Source: Bradyrhizobium yuanmingense
GTDB taxonomy: Bacteria > Pseudomonadota > Alphaproteobacteria > Rhizobiales > Xanthobacteraceae
Length of the DNA stretch: 64,000 nt
Direction of reading: 5' to 3'
NCBI RefSeq assembly: GCF_900094575.1
Contig: NZ_FMAE01000007.1
Span: 186,001-250,000, forward strand
The translations under genes were made by a program, and so were the position numbers. Below, in pieces: positions 1 through 8,133 of this stretch (its first letter is position 1; every line of letters starts with the position of its first letter). A model generated the notes under the pieces. It was not told the origin of the DNA, did no database searches, and saw only the letters and a list, made by a program, of their open reading frames with translations.

Positions 1-2
1 CG

Positions 3-683
3 CAGTGTCATGCGGTCGCGATCGATGCCCGCGCGCCGAAATTCGACGGCGGCATCATCACGCGGCACGACTCCGTGGTGTTCGGCATCGTCGTCAACAA
101 GCACGCGCAGCGATTCTACGACGAGGGCGAGGACATCTGGCCGAAGCGCTACGCGATCTGGGGCCGGCTGGTCGCGGCGCAGCCCGACCAGATCGCCTAC
201 ATCATCTTCGATTCCACCGTCGTGACCAGCTTCATGCCGACGTTGTTTCCGCCGATCGCCGGGCAGACGATCGCGGAGCTCGCCGGCAAGCTCGCGCTCG
301 ATCCGGCCGCGCTGGAACAGACCATCACCGAGTTCAACGCCGCGGTGCGGCCCGGGACCTTCGACCACACCATTCTGGATGATTGCGTGACGGAGGGCAT
401 CACGCCGCCCAAGACGCATTGGGCGCGCCGGATCGAGACGCCGCCTTTTCTCGCTTATCCGGTGCGGCCCGGCATCACCTTCACCTACCTCGGCACGCGC
501 GTGAACAAGGAGGCGCGAATGCTGATGAAGGACGGCAAGCCGTCCGCCAACATGTTCGCGGCCGGCGAGATCATGGCCGGCAATGTGCTCGGCAAGGGCT
601 ATGCGGCCGGCATGGGCATGACGATCGGCAGCGTGTTCGGGCGGATCGCAGGACGGGAAGCGGCGAAACATGCACGGAACTAG
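3..683 (+). CDS. tcuA: Tricarballylate dehydrogenase TcuA, C-terminal part (cut by window edge)
   Basis: This is the end of an FAD-dependent dehydrogenase of the fumarate reductase/succinate dehydrogenase flavoprotein type. TcuA oxidises tricarballylate to cis-aconitate. The frame is open from the left edge, so the FAD-binding Rossmann N-terminus is outside the window and about 226 residues are visible. The C-terminal segment GEIMAGNVLGKGYAAG is the kind of FAD-contacting loop found at the end of these flavoproteins. The stop overlaps the start of tcuB by 14 bases, so the two are translationally linked. The specific name rests mainly on this pairing with a TcuB-type ferredoxin/membrane protein; a related dehydrogenase with another substrate is possible. 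Confidence 0.8.
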   Translation, partial: QCHAVAIDARAPKFDGGIITRHDSVVFGIVVNKHAQRFYDEGEDIWPKRYAIWGRLVAAQPDQIAYIIFDSTVVTSFMPTLFPPIAGQTIAELAGKLALDPAALEQTITEFNAAVRPGTFDHTILDDCVTEGITPPKTHWARRIETPPFLAYPVRPGITFTYLGTRVNKEARMLMKDGKPSANMFAAGEIMAGNVLGKGYAAGMGMTIGSVFGRIAGREAAKHARN

Positions 684-1770
684 GATTCTCGACGAAGCCG
701 ACCGTCTGATGACGGTCTGCAATTCCTGCCGCTATTGCGAGGGCCTGTGCGCGGTGTTTCCGGCCATGGAGATGCGGCGCGCCTTCTCCGACGGCGATCT
801 CAACTATCTCGCCAATCTCTGCCATTCCTGCGGCGCCTGCTACGTCGACTGCCAGTTCTCGCCGCCGCACGAATTCAACGTCAACGTCCCGAAGACGTTG
901 GCGGTTGCGCGCGCGGAGTCCTATGCGGCCTATGCCTGGCCGCGGCCGCTATCCGGCGCCTTCGCGCGCAACGGCCTCGTCATCAGCCTCACCGCCGCGC
1001 TCAGCATGGCGATCTTCATTCTCGGCTTTGCCGCCTTGAATGACCGCGGCGTGCTGTTCGGCGTGCACACCGGGCCCGGCGCCTTCTACAAGCTAATGCC
1101 GCACAACGCGATGGTCGCGCTGTTTGGCGCCGCATTCCTCTACGCGATCCTCGCACTCGTCATGAGCGTGCGTGCCTTCTGGCGCGACATCGGCACACCG
1201 ATCGGCAACCGCGCCGACGGCGGATCGATCTTTCAGGCGATCCGCGACGCCGGTGAGCTGCGCTATCTCCATGGCGGCGGCGTCGGCTGCTACAACGAAG
1301 ACGACAAGCCGACCGACCGGCGCAAGCTCTATCATCACCTGACTTTCTACGGCTTCATCCTGTGCTTCGCAGCGACGTCGGTCGCGACGCTCTATCACTA
1401 TCTGCTCGGCCGCGAGGCGCCGTATCCGTGGTGGGACCTGCCCGTGGTGCTCGGCACGCTCGGCGGCATCGGCCTGATCGTCGGGCCCATCGGCCTGTTC
1501 GCGGCCAAGATGCGGCGCGATCCCGCGCTGCTCGACGAATACAGCTACGGCATGGACGTCGGTTTCATCGCCATGCTGTTCCTGACCGGCCTCACCGGAA
1601 TGCTGCTGCTGGTGCTGCGCGAGACTGCCGCGATGGGACCGCTGCTCGCGCTGCATCTCGGCGCCGTGTTCGCGTTGTTCATCACCATGCCCTACGGCAA
1701 GTTCGTGCACGGCCTTTATCGCTTCACCGCGCTGGTGCGCTATGCGCAGGAGCGGCGGACGGCGGCGTGA
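670..1770 (+). CDS. tcuB: Tricarballylate utilization protein TcuB (Fe-S membrane electron acceptor)
   Basis: TcuB takes electrons from the reduced flavin of TcuA and passes them towards the quinone pool in the membrane. The 366-residue product opens with two cysteine clusters of ferredoxin type: C17, C20, C23, C27 and C51, C54, C57, C61. The rest is largely hydrophobic, with about six membrane segments between roughly residues 110 and 355. Histidines in and next to these segments could bind haem, but that is inference. The ATG lies inside the end of tcuA, giving an operon with a 14-base overlap. No tricarballylate transporter or regulator is visible; they may lie to the left of the window. 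Confidence 0.85.
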   Translation: MHGTRILDEADRLMTVCNSCRYCEGLCAVFPAMEMRRAFSDGDLNYLANLCHSCGACYVDCQFSPPHEFNVNVPKTLAVARAESYAAYAWPRPLSGAFARNGLVISLTAALSMAIFILGFAALNDRGVLFGVHTGPGAFYKLMPHNAMVALFGAAFLYAILALVMSVRAFWRDIGTPIGNRADGGSIFQAIRDAGELRYLHGGGVGCYNEDDKPTDRRKLYHHLTFYGFILCFAATSVATLYHYLLGREAPYPWWDLPVVLGTLGGIGLIVGPIGLFAAKMRRDPALLDEYSYGMDVGFIAMLFLTGLTGMLLLVLRETAAMGPLLALHLGAVFALFITMPYGKFVHGLYRFTALVRYAQERRTAA

Positions 1771-1797
1771 TCCGCGCGCCGCCCGTCTCGCAACCTC

Positions 1798-4700
1798 TTA
1801 CGCCACCTCGCGCTCGGGCGGGGATCCCTGCTCGCGGGCCATCGTCGTGGCCGTGACATAGTCGGTCTTGCCGGTGCCGAGCAGCGGCACCTTGTCGACC
1901 ACCATGATCGCAGCGGGCACGGTCAGCTCGGAGGCGCCGATCGCCTTGGCCTGGGCCTGCATCGCGCTGCGCTCGGCATTCTTCTCCGTCGTCAGCAGCA
2001 CGATGCGCTCGCCCTTGCGCTGGTCGGGGATCGACACGGCGATCGATGCGGCCTGCGGCCACAACGCCGTCGCGATGGCTTCGACCGCCGACAGCGAGAC
2101 CATTTCGCCCGCGATCTTGGCGAAGCGCTTGGCGCGGCCCTTGATGGTGATGAAGCCGGCCGGGTCGATCGAAACGATGTCGCCGGTGTCGTGCCAGCCG
2201 TCGGGGAGCACTTCGAGCACGCCGGGATTTTCGGCCCTGAGGTAGCCGAGCATCACGTTCGGGCCGCGCACCGAGAGGCGTCCGCCTTCCTCGATGCCGG
2301 GGACCGGATCGAGACGGCTTTCCATCTGCGGCGAGAGACGGCCGACGGTGCCGGGGCGGTTGGCCATCGGCGTGTTCATCGCCAGCACCGGCGCCGTCTC
2401 GGTGACGCCGTAGCCTTCGAGGATGCGAATGCCGTAGCGCTCCATGAAGACCTGCCGCGTGCGGTCCTTGACCGCCTCGGCGCCGGCGATGACGAGGCGC
2501 AGGGTGCGGAAGTCGTAAGCGTGCGCCGAGCGCGCATAGCCGGTCAGGAACGTATCCGTGCCGAACAGGATCGTAGCGCCGGTCTGGTAGATCAGCTCGG
2601 GCACGATCCGGTAGTGCAGCGGCGAGGGATACATGTAGATCGGAATGCCCGCCAGCATCGGCATCATCATTCCGCCCGTGAGTCCAAACGAGTGGAACAC
2701 CGGCAACACGTTGAACACCTTGTCGTTGGCATTGGCATCGACCCGCGCCAGCGCCTGCGCCGCGTTGGCGAGGATGTTGCGGTGGGACAGCACCACGCCC
2801 TTGGGCGTACCTTCCGAGCCCGACGTGAACAGCACGACGGCGGGATCGTTGGCCTGGCGGGGCACGCGCGGCGTCGTGCCCGCGAGCAGGCCCTTGATCT
2901 TGTCGGCGAGGCTGATCGAGGCGCGGACGTCCTCGAGATAGACGACGCGTGCCTCCGCGGAGATCGCAGTCATCAGCTTGTCGAGCTTGCCTTTCTCGAT
3001 GAAGGCCTTCGACGTCAGCACGGTCTTGACCTGCGCGGCCTTCATGGCGGCGAGCGCGTTGACCGGACCGGCCGAGAAATTGAGCATCGCCGGCACCCGG
3101 CCGCTGTTCTGCAGCGCCATGAAGACGACGGCGACGCCCGCGGAGTTCGGCAGCAGCACGCCGACATTCTCGCCGGTTGCGGTGCCGTTCTCGAGCTTGC
3201 GGCTCAGGACCTGCGCGCCGAGGATCAGCTTGCGATAAGTCAGCTTGGTGCCGAGCGCGTCCTCGATGATGACCTTGCCGGTGTCGCGGTCGCGATAGGC
3301 GTGTCCGAGGGCTTCGAACAGCGTGTGATCGAGCATGGCGTTCTTGACGAGGGCGTCGATCATGACGTCCTGCAGCGCGGCGCCGGCGGCGTTGCGGCGG
3401 GCCTTGCCCTTCAGCGTTTCGTCGACCGGAAGCTTGACCGGCGGTAGGATCGTCACCGTCACGCGCGGAAACCAGGACCGCTTGATCTGGCTGGAGTTGA
3501 GATAGCTGAGATAGGAGCGTTGCGCGCCTTCGATCCGGACCGGCACGACCACGGCGTCGGCCTTGTCCGCGATCATCGCGGTGCCGTCATACACCTTCAT
3601 CAGCGATCCCGAGACGGTGATCCGTCCCTCCGGGAAGATCACGACTGGCTCGCCAGCGGCGACGAGCTTGATCAGGTCGCGCGCGGCCAGCGGCTTGCTC
3701 GGGTCCATCGTGTAGTGCTTCACGGCGCGCAGGAACGGCTTGGCCCACCAGGCCTTGGCGATGCCGGTGTCGACCGCAAAGCTCGCGTCGATCGGCAGCA
3801 CGGCGTGCAGCAGCGGGCCGTCGATCAGGCTGACATGGTTCGGCGCGATCAGCATGCGCGTGCCGGGAGGCGGCAGGTTTTCGAGGCCGCGCACCTCGGT
3901 ACGGAACAGGGCGCGGAACAGAAGCCCGCCGGCATCGCGCACGCCTTCCTTGCCCCACTTGGTCAGCACGAACCACACCGCGCCGAAGCTGGCGACGCCG
4001 AGGCCGAAGAAGATCCAACCGATATGCAGACCTGCCGCCTGCAATAGCGCGACGAACAGCGAGCCGACCACCATGAAGGCAGCCTGCAGCACGTTGCCGG
4101 CGGCGATGATGCGGGCGCGTTCGGAAGGTTGCGACCAGGCCTGGACCGCGGCAAAGGACGGCACGACGAACAGGCCGCCGCCGAAGGCGAAGGCGACGAA
4201 GTCGGCCAGCATGCGCAGGCCACCGAACGAAGTCGCGAAGCCGAGCGCGGTGATCTCGTGCCCCTTTGCGGTGACGCCGATGGCCCAGGCGAGATCGAGG
4301 CCGGCAAAGCCCATGATGATGGCGCCGATCGGCACCAGCGCGAGGTTCGGGCGAACGTGGCTGAGGCTGGCGGCAAACAGCGAGCCGATCGCGATGCCGA
4401 TCGCGAAGATGGCAAGGCACAGCGTCACGACGCCCTCGGTGCCGCCGACGACGTCCTTGATCAGCGCCGGCAGCAGCGACAGCACGATGGCGCCGACCAG
4501 CCAGAACCAGGAGACGATCACGGTGCCGTCCCAGAGGCGATGGTCGGCACGAAGCGTCCTGAGCAGGCTCACCGTCGAGGTCCAGGGATTGGCGTCGACG
4601 GGCAGCTCAGGCGCGGAGGGCGTCGTCTGCGGAATGCGGGACGCGAACGCCCAGGACAACACGGCCAGCACGACCACGGCGGATGCGACCCAGCCCATAT

Positions 4701-5202
4701 GCGCGGAGCCGGCGACGAACTGGCCGCCGGCGACGGTGCCGAGCAGGATCGCCATGAAGGTCGCGCCTTCGACCAGCGCGTTGCCGGTCGCGAGTTCGCC
4801 GAGCTCGAGCTGGTCCGGCAGCATCGCGTATTTCACCGGGCCGAACAGCGCGGCGATGGTGCCGAACAGCGCGAGCGCTGCGAACAAGAGCGGCACCGAA
4901 TGCAGGAAGAAGCCGGCAGCGGCGAAGCAGGCTGCAAAGATCTCGACGAATTTGAGCCGCCTTGCGACGACGGATTTGACGTATTTGTCGGCGAGCTGGC
5001 CGCCGAGCCCGGACAGGATGAAGTAGGGGAAGATGAAGACGGCGCCTGCCACCGTCACCAGCGCATCGCCGTGGCTCGTTGCCGCGCTGTAGAGCAGGAT
5101 GATGACGAGCGCATTCTTGAGCACGTTGTCATTGAGCGCCGAGAAGAATTGCGCCCAGAACAGCGGCGCAAAGCGGCGTGACGACATCAATTCCCTGATC
5201 AT
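1798..5202 (-). CDS. aas: Fused MFS lysophospholipid flippase / 1-acyl-transferase / acyl-ACP synthetase (LplT-Aas type)
   Basis: A 1134-residue three-module protein that should bring lysophospholipid across the inner membrane and reacylate it. Residues 1 to about 425 form an MFS transporter of LplT type, starting with LFWAQFFSALNDNVLKN. Residues about 430-625 are a PlsC-type acyltransferase, with the HX4D-type motif NHVSLID at 455-461 and FPEGR near 522. Residues about 640-1134 are an AMP-forming ligase, with the phosphate loop FTSGSEGTPKG near 785, GYGVTETAP near 927 and a WHDTGD motif after it. In E. coli these functions are split between LplT and Aas; fused versions are known in proteobacteria. 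The gene stands alone on the minus strand and converges on tcuB with a 27-base gap. No frameshift is seen. Confidence 0.88.
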   Translation of the reverse strand: MIRELMSSRRFAPLFWAQFFSALNDNVLKNALVIILLYSAATSHGDALVTVAGAVFIFPYFILSGLGGQLADKYVKSVVARRLKFVEIFAACFAAAGFFLHSVPLLFAALALFGTIAALFGPVKYAMLPDQLELGELATGNALVEGATFMAILLGTVAGGQFVAGSAHMGWVASAVVVLAVLSWAFASRIPQTTPSAPELPVDANPWTSTVSLLRTLRADHRLWDGTVIVSWFWLVGAIVLSLLPALIKDVVGGTEGVVTLCLAIFAIGIAIGSLFAASLSHVRPNLALVPIGAIIMGFAGLDLAWAIGVTAKGHEITALGFATSFGGLRMLADFVAFAFGGGLFVVPSFAAVQAWSQPSERARIIAAGNVLQAAFMVVGSLFVALLQAAGLHIGWIFFGLGVASFGAVWFVLTKWGKEGVRDAGGLLFRALFRTEVRGLENLPPPGTRMLIAPNHVSLIDGPLLHAVLPIDASFAVDTGIAKAWWAKPFLRAVKHYTMDPSKPLAARDLIKLVAAGEPVVIFPEGRITVSGSLMKVYDGTAMIADKADAVVVPVRIEGAQRSYLSYLNSSQIKRSWFPRVTVTILPPVKLPVDETLKGKARRNAAGAALQDVMIDALVKNAMLDHTLFEALGHAYRDRDTGKVIIEDALGTKLTYRKLILGAQVLSRKLENGTATGENVGVLLPNSAGVAVVFMALQNSGRVPAMLNFSAGPVNALAAMKAAQVKTVLTSKAFIEKGKLDKLMTAISAEARVVYLEDVRASISLADKIKGLLAGTTPRVPRQANDPAVVLFTSGSEGTPKGVVLSHRNILANAAQALARVDANANDKVFNVLPVFHSFGLTGGMMMPMLAGIPIYMYPSPLHYRIVPELIYQTGATILFGTDTFLTGYARSAHAYDFRTLRLVIAGAEAVKDRTRQVFMERYGIRILEGYGVTETAPVLAMNTPMANRPGTVGRLSPQMESRLDPVPGIEEGGRLSVRGPNVMLGYLRAENPGVLEVLPDGWHDTGDIVSIDPAGFITIKGRAKRFAKIAGEMVSLSAVEAIATALWPQAASIAVSIPDQRKGERIVLLTTEKNAERSAMQAQAKAIGASELTVPAAIMVVDKVPLLGTGKTDYVTATTMAREQGSPPEREVA

Positions 5203-5544
5203 GACTGGTCCTGTTTTGGCAAGGCAGACTGAGGTTGTTACGTTGTCTGTGAAACGTCACGACCGGAAGCATAGGGCGAACGATTGCGCGGCAACGAAGT
5301 TGCTGGCCTGCTCTGTCCCCTCGGTTCCTCCGATCCTGTTGGTCTCCAATCGGCATCGTTAGGTTCGCAAATATCCGGTCGAGGCCGGGCGGAGCGGCCT
5401 CGCTCGCCCGGATATGGCGCCGGGCGATGAAGGAAAGACTGAACCGCATCGTCGAAATCCGCCGGATCGGCCACGCCCGTCCGGACATGGTTAAGTCCAT
5501 CCTTGCAGCCGGCGCTTGCATTCGAGCCGACCCGCGTGCGCGCC
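5203..5544. other. Intergenic stretch without a recognised gene
   Basis: About 340 bases lie between the start of the acyltransferase gene and the end of the small minus-strand gene. Open frames exist on both strands, but their products are arginine- and proline-rich and resemble no family I know. The part next to 5202 should hold the promoter of the acyltransferase gene; no confident -35/-10 pair could be picked. Confidence 0.4.
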
Positions 5545-5811
5545 TCAGGTGAGATGGGCGAGGTGGCGAAACGGCGAGAAGCGGCCGAGCAGGCTGAACC
5601 GGCGGCCCTCGTGACGGGCACGGGCACGGCTCGCCCGCCACATCCGAAGAGTCGCCCGGCGTTCGGCGAGCACACCGGCAACGTCGCAGGCGTTGGCGAT
5701 GCGATTGACCGGGGCCATGGCCAGCCGCAGCAGGGCCCGGCCAAAGCCGGCGACGAGGGCGGCGGCGTCATCGACGAAGGTGGTGGCGATATCGACAGCA
5801 AGGGTTTGCAT
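5545..5811 (-). CDS. Small conserved-type protein divergent from the TetR gene
   Basis: An 88-residue frame starting MQTLAVDIATTFVDD and ending with a basic, arginine-rich tail. I do not recognise a domain. The start is preceded by GGAGACCTGGAAA, a usable ribosome binding site. The gene points away from the TetR regulator and shares its promoter region, which holds two copies of a perfect palindrome; such an arrangement commonly marks a TetR target. The N-terminal half is mildly hydrophobic or amphipathic. It could be a real regulated small protein or a chance frame in GC-rich DNA; the start, position and shared operator favour the former. Confidence 0.5.
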   Translation of the reverse strand: MQTLAVDIATTFVDDAAALVAGFGRALLRLAMAPVNRIANACDVAGVLAERRATLRMWRASRARARHEGRRFSLLGRFSPFRHLAHLT

Positions 5812-5833
5812 TTTCCAGGTCTCCGGGTTAGAT

Positions 5834-5876
5834 TGAACAATGTTCACATGAGTAGCTTGAAAATGAACAATGTTCA
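5834..5876. promoter_or_regulatory. Twin palindromic operator candidate at the TetR promoter
   Basis: The 13-base perfect palindrome TGAACAATGTTCA occurs at 5834-5846 and again at 5864-5876, exactly 30 bases (about three helical turns) apart. The first copy lies just before the ATG at 5848 and the second covers the alternative ATG at 5863. TetR-family dimers bind such short palindromes and usually repress their own gene, so this is probably the autoregulatory operator and may also control the divergent small gene. That the neighbouring TetR protein binds here is inference. Confidence 0.7.
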
Positions 5877-6483
5877 AGAAGAATCGCCGCGCGACCAGAA
5901 AAAATTTCGGCGCCGGCTCCAGATCGTCGAAATTGCCCGCGGCATCATCTCAGCTAAGGGGCTGAGATCATTGAAGGTTCGGGATGTTGCCGAGGCGGCC
6001 GGCTGCTCGGTCGGCAGCGTCTATAACGAGTTTGGCGACTTCGACGGGGTCATTCTGACGGTGAACCGGGAAACGGTTCAGGCGCTCACGGCCCGGCTCC
6101 GTGCTGTTCCCGCCGAGGATCCGGTCCGCCAGCTTTATGGGCTCGCCGAGACTTATCTCGACTTCTTCGCCGCGCACGCCAATTTGCTGCGTTCCCTGTT
6201 CGAGCATCGGATGGAGGACGATCGCCCCTATCCGGACGACATCCTCCAGATGGTGATGGATGCGTTCGCGCTGATGCATCCGCCCCTGGTGCGGCTATTG
6301 CCGGATGCGGACGACGTGAAGATTGCGCTGCTGTCGCGCACGCTGTTTTCCGCCGTGCATGGCATCATCTCGCTCGGCCTCGAGGAGCGCATGGTGGCCG
6401 TGCCGTCGCAGATGCTGCGCCAGCAGATCGAACAATTCGTCGACACCCATCTCGCAGGACTTGGAATTCTGCCCCTGCGGTGA
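5848..6483 (+). CDS. TetR/AcrR family transcriptional regulator
   Basis: A 211-residue regulator with an N-terminal TetR helix-turn-helix at about residues 20-65 (IVEIARGIISAKGLRSLKV, then VAEAAGCSVGSVYNEFGD) and an all-helical C-terminal ligand domain of normal size. The ligand is unknown. The ATG at 5848 gives a normal N-terminus; ATG 5863 is also possible and lies on the second operator half. Longer upstream extension is open but has no family similarity. The gene converges on the GGDEF gene, with 8 bases between their stops. Autorepression through the twin palindromes is the likely control. Confidence 0.85.
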   Translation: MSSLKMNNVQEESPRDQKKFRRRLQIVEIARGIISAKGLRSLKVRDVAEAAGCSVGSVYNEFGDFDGVILTVNRETVQALTARLRAVPAEDPVRQLYGLAETYLDFFAAHANLLRSLFEHRMEDDRPYPDDILQMVMDAFALMHPPLVRLLPDADDVKIALLSRTLFSAVHGIISLGLEERMVAVPSQMLRQQIEQFVDTHLAGLGILPLR

Positions 6484-6491
6484 CGATGCCA

Positions 6492-7805
6492 TTACCCTCG
6501 TGCAGCGACCGCTTCGCGCGGGCGTGGCGCAACGACGACAACGTCCGATCGCCCGTTCTCGACCTGAACGCGGTTGCGGCCCTTTTCCTTGGCGCGGTAG
6601 CAGGCCGCATCCGCGCGTCGCATCGCATCCTCGAGCGTGATGTTGCCGTCGGCGATGCAGGCGACGCCGATGCTGGCGGTCACGGCAAAGCAACGGTCGT
6701 CCCAGGCGAAATTGAACAGCTCCAGCGACCGGCGCAGACCCTCGGCGATGTCGACGGCATCGAAGGGCGAGCATCGCGGCAGGATCAGGCCGAATTCGTC
6801 ACCGCCGAGCCGGGCCACCAGATCATGCGCATGCCGGTCCTGCTGCAGCAGGCGCGAGACCTGGCAGAGCAGGCGGTCGCCGGCGAGGTGGCCGCAACTG
6901 TCGTTGACGCTCTTGAACTGGTCGAGGTCGAGCAGGATGAGGGCGAGCGCACCCGCCGCGGCATTGTCCAGCTCGGCTTGCAGGCGCGCCTCGAAGGCGC
7001 GGCGGTTGGAGAGGCCGGTCAACCAATCATGCGATGCCTGCCAGGCCAGGCGCTCCTTCTCGGCATGCAAGGCGTCTTCGAAGGTCTGCCGTTGCCGCAC
7101 CAGGCGCCGCGTATGCCAGATCAGGAGCAGGATCAGCGCCGCAGCCGTGATGATGTTGATGCCCGTCAGCGTCAGCTTGATCGCCCGGGATCCTTCGCCG
7201 AGGACGGTGGAGAATTGCTTGGCGTGCACCGTGAACTGGGCATTGAGCTCCGATAGCCGCGACGACAGGAATTGCAGGCGGTCGTCGTCCTGAATGGGAC
7301 CTTTCTTCAGCTCGGATCGGATGACCTCGCCGAACACGCTGAGCTCCAGCAGCATGGGATCGGTGGCGGCCCATTCCCTGATCGCGTCCTGGAGGAAGCT
7401 GACGCGATTGAAATAGCGAAACAGCCAGATCAGTCCCGGGACGTCATCGGGATGGTTGCCGCCTTGGAGAAAGCCGACGCGGGCGGCCTCGACGTCGACC
7501 GGATCGCGTTCCAGCGCCCAGCGTGCGAACTCGTCGCCGATGGGGACGGCGAGTGAAGCCTGATATTGCGCGAACTGGCTCGGTTCGCCCGAATGCAGAT
7601 AGAGATTGAGGAAGTAGACCGCGTTCTTCTGCGAGCGCGACCAGAGTGCTTCGCCGGCGACATAGGCGCGGACCGACGACATCACCTCGAGACTGAATCC
7701 GGCGATCGCCGCCTGCAGCACGACGACCATCACGAAAGGCGAGACGAGCTTGATGACGTGAAGGAGGTTGCCGCCCTCCGCCGACGCCGCTGTTCTGCGA
7801 AACAC
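6492..7805 (-). CDS. Membrane-anchored diguanylate cyclase (GGDEF)
   Basis: A sensor enzyme expected to make cyclic di-GMP from two GTP. With the GTG at 7805 (preceded by GGGGA at suitable spacing) it has 437 residues. A membrane segment near residues 20-40 and another near 215-235 bracket a periplasmic sensory region of about 170 residues that I do not recognise. The GGDEF domain fills the C-terminal third, with the signature LGGDEF at about residues 333-338 and an upstream metal-binding LLDLDQF. The allosteric I-site RxxD normally found five residues before GGDEF reads HAHD, so product inhibition may be lost. The frame is open further upstream to a GTG at 7943, an alternative start. No EAL domain is attached. 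Confidence 0.85.
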   Translation of the reverse strand: MFRRTAASAEGGNLLHVIKLVSPFVMVVVLQAAIAGFSLEVMSSVRAYVAGEALWSRSQKNAVYFLNLYLHSGEPSQFAQYQASLAVPIGDEFARWALERDPVDVEAARVGFLQGGNHPDDVPGLIWLFRYFNRVSFLQDAIREWAATDPMLLELSVFGEVIRSELKKGPIQDDDRLQFLSSRLSELNAQFTVHAKQFSTVLGEGSRAIKLTLTGINIITAAALILLLIWHTRRLVRQRQTFEDALHAEKERLAWQASHDWLTGLSNRRAFEARLQAELDNAAAGALALILLDLDQFKSVNDSCGHLAGDRLLCQVSRLLQQDRHAHDLVARLGGDEFGLILPRCSPFDAVDIAEGLRRSLELFNFAWDDRCFAVTASIGVACIADGNITLEDAMRRADAACYRAKEKGRNRVQVENGRSDVVVVAPRPREAVAARG

Positions 7806-8001
7806 ACCAGTCCCCAAGTCGATCGACGCGCCCGGCAGGGGCGTTGCGCCTGCAACGCAAAGTAGACGAGATGGTTGCTTAACTGGACCTGAAAAGTGCG
7901 AGGGATTGTGACGGACGGTGAAGGTAATGTGACGTGGATGCACGCAGATCGTTTCAAATGCCGCGAAATCGGAGCTGATGCGATATCGCGAACCAATGCC
8001 T

Positions 8002-8089
8002 TGTCATTGCGAGCGCAGCGAAGCAATCCAGCTTGCCTCCGCGGCTTCATTCTGGATTGCTTCGTCGCAAGAGCTCTTCGCAATGACGA
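8002..8089. repeat. Interspersed palindromic repeat (large hairpin)
   Basis: The left arm, about 8003-8031 (CATTGCGAGCGCAGCGAAGC...), is complementary to the right arm, about 8052-8088 (GGATTGCTTCGTCGC... and CGCAATGAC). The transcript could fold into a long imperfect hairpin. Elements of this sequence type are familiar from intergenic regions of Bradyrhizobium-like genomes; that is from memory. It sits between the GGDEF gene and the end of pncB. It may act as a REP-like element or terminator. Confidence 0.7.
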
Positions 8090-8133
8090 CGTAGCGGCGG
8101 ACGGGCGCTACACGCTCTCCGTGGACGTGTGTC

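Noticed and set aside
2191..3447. Long open frame on the plus strand inside the acyltransferase gene
   Set aside because: Histidine/arginine/aspartate-rich product typical of the antisense of a GC-rich gene; the minus-strand gene has clear domains.
4129..5181. 350-codon plus-strand frame antisense to the MFS part
   Set aside because: Low-complexity, no domain, opposite to a well-supported gene.
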